A stretch of DNA of 64,000 bases from RYN-230 sp963713815 (lineage in GTDB: Bacteria > Actinomycetota > Actinomycetes > Streptosporangiales > Streptosporangiaceae), in the NCBI GenBank assembly GCA_963713815.1, contig CAVQNH010000021.1, positions 1-64,000 on the forward strand, read 5' to 3'. The position numbers were made by a program, and so were the translations under genes. A model generated the notes under the pieces. The model did not search any database, had not been told where the DNA came from, and saw nothing but the letters and a program-made list of their open reading frames with translations. Shown here piece after piece: positions 60,185-64,000 of the stretch; positions within the stretch are counted from its first letter, which is position 1; each line of letters starts with the position of its first letter.

Positions 60185-63178
60185 TTACGCGTGCGGAGCC
60201 TGGGCCAGTCCGGCGCGTTCGGCGAGGGCGGCGGCCTGCACCCGGTTGGCGACGCCGAGCTTGCGCAAGATGTTGGTGACGTGAACACCGGCGGTCCGGG
60301 GGCTGATAAACAGCTCGGCGCCGATCTGGGCGTTGGTGCGGCCCGCAGCGACCAGGCGCAGCACGGCCAGCTCTCGTCCGGTGAGCCCGTAGGGCGCCAG
60401 GGGGTCCAGCGGCGGCGCCTCGGTCACTGCGTCTGGCGGGGGGTGGAGCGGGATGCGGGCCCGCGTGGCGAGCGCGTGGATCTGCGCCAGCAGCGGCGCG
60501 TGACCGTCGGCGGCGGCCGCGGCGGTGCGCAGTGTGGTGGCGGCTGGGCGGGGCAGGCCAGCGGCCAGCTGCGCCTCGGCCTGCCGCCACCACGCGTACC
60601 CGGCGAGGTGGCGGCAGCCCAGGTCATCCCAGGTCTTGGCCGACGCGCTCCACGCCGCCGGGTCGCTGGTCCCGGCCAGCCTGGTGCGCTCGGCGTCCCA
60701 GGTCGCGCGCTCGGCCGGGATGGTCGCCACATACGGGTGGTCGGTGAACGGCGCCCCGGCCATCTGGTCCACCCAGAAGGTCAGGCCGTCCGCGGCCGCC
60801 TGGGCGGCGCTGGCGGCGTGGCCGTCGCGGCGCGCCCGGGCCTGCTCAGCCAGGTCAGCGCAACCGCGCATGCCTGCCACCAGCAGCCGCCCGCAAAAGA
60901 TCGTCAGGTCCGGTGCTGCGTACAGGGCGAGCACCTGCCTGGCCTCGTTGATGGCGTCAGCGGGCCGGCCCGCCCACAAGGCTAGATCCGCGGCCCGCTG
61001 CCTGGTTTCACGCGTCCATTCGATGGACCCGGCACTGTCTGACCAGGTTTTGAATTGCTGCCGCCGCCGGGTGGCCGCCTCGATGTCGCCCTCCAGCAGG
61101 TCGATCTCGGAGCGGCACTCATGAATACTCCAGTCGTCGCGGTCCGGTGGCCCGGTGATCAGCGGGTCGATCAGTTCCGCTGCCTCGGCCGTGCGCCCGC
61201 AGGCGAGCAGCGCCTCCGATGCATTGGCGGCCAGGACTCTGGCCCTGACCCAGTCGTGCAGGCCAGCCTGGCGGGCGGCCTGAAGGCCGGGCAGCGCCAC
61301 ATCCGCGGCATCATCGAATCTCCCGAGCCTCAGCAGAGCGTCACTTTCGCATATATCCAGGTACAGCAGGGCGGTGCCGTCCCCGGAGGCCTGGGCCAAT
61401 GTCCGTCCCCGGTGAAGGATGGCGAATCCCTCGTCGATCTGCCCGCGAGGGAACGCCTGAAGTCCCTGCCACGGCAGGAGGCGGGGGATCAGCGTCGTGG
61501 CACCGGCCGCTTCGGCGATCTCCACCGCGCGATCAAGGGCAGTGCGGCCAGCCTCTAGCCGTCCCTCAGCATGGACCATGAAGCGCTGGCTGTAATCCAG
61601 CCAGGCTTCGGCGTGATCGGCTGACGGGGGCGCCTGCGCGAACAGCCGCAGTGCCTCCTCGATCAGCGGGAGCCCGGCGGCGGGCGCTTCAATCGACTGG
61701 AAATGCGCGGCACGATGGTGGGCGACCGCGGCCGTGGCGGGATCCGGGTGATCAGCGAACCGGCGGTACGCCTCCTGGGCGAGCTCGCGGGCACGCTCAC
61801 CGTCGCCGGATAGCTCGAGTGCATCTATCGCCCGCACATACAGCCGCGGCACGTTAATGTCCGCCGCCTGGGCCGCGCTCGCGGGGTCGGGCGCGGCCTG
61901 ACACAGTTCGATGGCCCGCTGCAGGTGCACCGCCGCCTCGGCGTACCCGAACACTCGCTCGGCCGCCCCGGCCGCCGCCACCCTGGCTGGCAGCTCCTCG
62001 GCGGCGCGGTCCGCGGCTGCCCAGTGCCTGGCCACCTCCGCGGCCAGCATCTCGTCCCCCGCGGCGTCCAGAGCGCGGGCTGTCCGCTCGTGCAGCACCA
62101 ATCGCTCACCCGGCAACAGCCCGGCGGCCACCGCCTCGGCCAGCAGCGCATGCCGGGGCCGGTACGCCCCATCACTGGTGCTGGCGGCGAGCAACCGGGC
62201 CAGTAGCTCTCGCAACCCCTCACGCACCGCCTCGGAGTCCAGCCCGGCGACCTCGCTGAGCAGCGCCTCGGTCAGCGGCCGGCCCGCGACCGCCAGCGCC
62301 GCCAGCACCGCACGGGCGCCACTGCCACAGCCGCTCGCCCGCGCCGTTAGCAGCTCGGCCAGCCGTTCCGGCAGCAGGCTCGGCGGGCGCAACACATCCC
62401 CCACCGAGCCGGCCAGCGCCGTGGCCACCAGCTGCTCAGTGAAAAACGGGTTACCCTCAGCGCGCGCAAACAGGTCATCAGCAAACCGGCCCGGCGGCTC
62501 CCCGCCGACCAGCGCGGCGATCAGCTCCGCGACCTCGCCCCGCGACAGCGGCCCCAGCCGGATCTCCTCCACCCCGCCGCTACGCACATGCGCCAGCCAC
62601 CCGGCCAGCTGGGCGTCCAGTGGCACCTCATCACTGCGGCACGTCACGACCAACGTCACCGCGTCTGCACCGGCCGCCCGCGCCAGATAGGTCAGGCAAT
62701 CCAGCGTCGCGCTGTCCGCCCAGTGCACATCTTCAACCACCATCACAAGCCGGGACTCCTGGGCCACCGCACCCAGTAGCTCTGCCACGGCCAAGAACAG
62801 TCGTTCCCTCTGCCACCCCTCCACCCGGCCACGGCCCGGGTCGCCCGCCTCCAGCTGCGGCAGCAGCCGGGCGACCTCCGTCCGCACGTACCGCGGCACC
62901 CTACCCAGCGCGCTGTCCAGCAGCCGCCCATCCTCGAGCCGGCTGAGCTCACCCAGCGCATCAGCGACCGGCAACAGCGGCAACTCCCCGGCTAGCGGCA
63001 GGCAACCCCCCAAGACACAGACCATCCCCCCCGCCGCAGCCCGGCGCATGCATTCACCAGCAAACCGCGTCTTACCAACCCCCGCGTCCCCCACCACCAG
63101 CACCAAGCGCGCATCACCACCGAGCGCCCCCTCCAGCCGGGACAACTCGCGCTCACGGCCAACAAAGCCCACCGACAC
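60185..63178 (-). CDS. giant ATP-binding LuxR-family regulator
   Basis: GTG 63178 gives 997 residues; the frame is open further upstream but there it is antisense to the kinase gene. FVGRERELSRLEGALGGD leads to Walker A LVVGDAGVGKTRFAGE and Walker B SRLVMVVEDVHWADSATL. A long TPR-like helical middle follows. The LuxR helix-turn-helix is LTGRELAVLRLVAAGRTNAQ with LFISPRTAGVHVTNILRKLG. Such regulators integrate nucleotide and ligand binding. Its own neighbours inside the 28-bp boundaries are natural candidate targets. Confidence 0.9.
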   Translation of the reverse strand: MSVGFVGRERELSRLEGALGGDARLVLVVGDAGVGKTRFAGECMRRAAAGGMVCVLGGCLPLAGELPLLPVADALGELSRLEDGRLLDSALGRVPRYVRTEVARLLPQLEAGDPGRGRVEGWQRERLFLAVAELLGAVAQESRLVMVVEDVHWADSATLDCLTYLARAAGADAVTLVVTCRSDEVPLDAQLAGWLAHVRSGGVEEIRLGPLSRGEVAELIAALVGGEPPGRFADDLFARAEGNPFFTEQLVATALAGSVGDVLRPPSLLPERLAELLTARASGCGSGARAVLAALAVAGRPLTEALLSEVAGLDSEAVREGLRELLARLLAASTSDGAYRPRHALLAEAVAAGLLPGERLVLHERTARALDAAGDEMLAAEVARHWAAADRAAEELPARVAAAGAAERVFGYAEAAVHLQRAIELCQAAPDPASAAQAADINVPRLYVRAIDALELSGDGERARELAQEAYRRFADHPDPATAAVAHHRAAHFQSIEAPAAGLPLIEEALRLFAQAPPSADHAEAWLDYSQRFMVHAEGRLEAGRTALDRAVEIAEAAGATTLIPRLLPWQGLQAFPRGQIDEGFAILHRGRTLAQASGDGTALLYLDICESDALLRLGRFDDAADVALPGLQAARQAGLHDWVRARVLAANASEALLACGRTAEAAELIDPLITGPPDRDDWSIHECRSEIDLLEGDIEAATRRRQQFKTWSDSAGSIEWTRETRQRAADLALWAGRPADAINEARQVLALYAAPDLTIFCGRLLVAGMRGCADLAEQARARRDGHAASAAQAAADGLTFWVDQMAGAPFTDHPYVATIPAERATWDAERTRLAGTSDPAAWSASAKTWDDLGCRHLAGYAWWRQAEAQLAAGLPRPAATTLRTAAAAADGHAPLLAQIHALATRARIPLHPPPDAVTEAPPLDPLAPYGLTGRELAVLRLVAAGRTNAQIGAELFISPRTAGVHVTNILRKLGVANRVQAAALAERAGLAQAPHA

Positions 63179-63287
63179 GCACCCAGCCCACCAGCCCAGG
63201 CCTGCCCAGGTCAATCCCGGCCGCCAATTCAACGCCTCGGCAATACCCAACGGCGGCCGGCCGGCAAACGCCAGGATGGACCGCCAT

Positions 63288-63315
63288 CCGGGATTAGCGT
63301 CCCGGCTCCTCCGCG
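63288..63315. repeat. 28-bp direct repeat, right copy
   Basis: Same orientation as the copy at 56475-56502, with one mismatch. It contains the kinase stop codon (TAA on the minus strand). Read on the plus strand in the regulator's frame it gives RD and a TAG stop, matching the end of the DosR-like regulator. Confidence 0.9.
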
Positions 63316-64000
63316 GCGCCGCGGGCCGGAAGCGGCACCCGCCACTGCAGTTCCGTTCCGCCACCCTGCGCCGGGCCGACAGTGAGGGTGCCGTCGTACT
63401 GTTCAGCCCGGCGGGCGAGGTTGGCCAGCCCGCTGCGGCGGGAGGTAGCCGGGAAACCGGTGCCATTGTCCCGGACGAGCAGGCTGAGCTCACTGCCCAG
63501 CCCGATGCTCACCTCGACGCCGGTCGCCTTGCCGTGCCGGGCGGCATTCGACAGGGCCTCCCGCAGGGCGTGCAGCATGTCCTCACCGATGTCGCCGGGA
63601 ACCTGCTCGTCCAGCCTGCGGTCCAGCCGCAGTGTCAACGTCATGCCCATCGGCTCGGCCATCTCCTCGATCACCGCCATGACCTGGTCGCGCAGGCCAG
63701 GAGGAGCCGTGCCGCGGGCCTGCAGGTCGAAGATCGCCTGCCGGATGTCGGTGATCGTCACGTCCATGTCGTCCACGACGCTGCCCACGCGGTCCTTGGC
63801 GGCCCGGCGGTCGATCAGGGGGATGGTGCCCTGCAGCTTCATCCCGCTGGCGTAAAGCCGCTGGATGACCAGGTCGTGCAGGTCCCGCGCGATCCGGTCC
63901 CGGTCTTCGAACACCGCCAGCCGTTCCGCGTCGCGGCGGCGCTCAGCCAGTTCCAGCGCGATCCCGGCCTGCGCCGCGAACGTCGTGACCAGCTCGGCGG
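63294..64000 (-). CDS. DevS/DosT-like sensor histidine kinase, N-terminus beyond window
   Basis: The visible 235 residues are the C-terminal core of a HisKA_3 kinase: the end of a GAF domain (TTFAAQAGIALELAERRRDA), the H-box EDRDRIARDLHDLVIQRLYA, then GLRDQVMAVIEEMAEPMGMT. The ATPase has an N-box REALSNAARHGKATGVEVS and G-boxes VRDNGTGFP and SGLANLARRAEQYDGTLTVG. LQGTIPLIDR after the H-box is typical of DevS-type dormancy sensors. The convergent DosR-like regulator is the likely partner. The sensory GAF domains are outside the window. Confidence 0.88.
   Translation of the reverse strand, partial: AELVTTFAAQAGIALELAERRRDAERLAVFEDRDRIARDLHDLVIQRLYASGMKLQGTIPLIDRRAAKDRVGSVVDDMDVTITDIRQAIFDLQARGTAPPGLRDQVMAVIEEMAEPMGMTLTLRLDRRLDEQVPGDIGEDMLHALREALSNAARHGKATGVEVSIGLGSELSLLVRDNGTGFPATSRRSGLANLARRAEQYDGTLTVGPAQGGGTELQWRVPLPARGAAEEPGR

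Noticed and set aside
56475..63315. Insertion-sequence ends at the 28-bp repeats
   Set aside because: The repeats are direct rather than inverted, and no transposase or integrase is encoded between them; described instead as a junction duplication.

Overview
The window is very G+C-rich DNA with dense coding on both strands, frequent GTG starts and tight stop/start overlaps. An actinobacterial caa3-type cytochrome oxidase cluster, an ECF sigma factor, a MocR regulator, two large ATP-binding LuxR regulators, a roadblock protein and a DosR/DevS-like pair all point to a soil actinomycete. A Streptosporangiales-like relative is my best guess, but that is inference.

Layout. 1-6.1 kb: a partial SDR gene, a metal-dependent amidohydrolase divergent from a LysR regulator, a histidine kinase that has lost its front end followed by an intact NarL-type regulator, and an enoyl-CoA hydratase. 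6.3-9.1 kb: an ECF sigma factor overlapping a membrane partner gene with a His-Pro tail (frameshifted), a TetR regulator and an orphan roadblock protein. 9.1-14.4 kb: a secreted GH54-like arabinofuranosidase behind two LacI-type operator sites, a DinB-like protein divergent from a TetR regulator, and a sensor kinase. 14.4-21.3 kb (minus strand): a terminal oxidase operon in the order cupredoxin-ctaC-ctaD-ctaE-ctaG-small membrane protein-ctaB. Divergent from it at 21.7-25.2 kb: an OmpR-type two-component pair, a TlpA-like thioredoxin and a membrane-anchored protein, plausibly serving oxidase assembly or control. 25.3-36.2 kb: a polysaccharide deacetylase, an HtrA-like protease, fumarase with half an aquaporin, an MFS exporter divergent from a MocR regulator, and a LuxR-ATPase. 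36.4-39.9 kb: two alpha/beta hydrolases around a DUF4331 protein and a doubled muconolactone-isomerase-like protein.

39.9-50 kb is an accessory, decaying region. It holds remnants of a GT87 mannosyltransferase, an epimerase, an MFS transporter, a carbonic anhydrase and a GrpB protein, a broken IS110 transposase, two frameshifted SDR genes, an HxlR regulator with a three-copy operator array, a small peptide with five copies of an LMGPAD-containing unit, and a 71-bp A+T-rich direct repeat. 50-55.6 kb returns to ordinary genes: SRPBCC, aldehyde dehydrogenase, dapE, arginine deiminase and MscS.

55.6-64 kb holds the most interesting architecture. A DosR-like regulator behind a DosR-box-like palindrome and a DevS-like kinase at the right edge are convergent, and their stop codons lie in two copies of a 28-bp direct repeat with one mismatch. 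The repeats bracket a 6.8-kb module: a four-repeat protein of unknown function, a solute-binding lipoprotein, a small membrane protein and a giant LuxR-ATPase.

At least eight otherwise intact genes, including ctaC, carry one apparent single-base frameshift. Six of the eight have a coding span of 3n+1. Sequence or assembly error is the likeliest explanation outside the 40-50 kb region.
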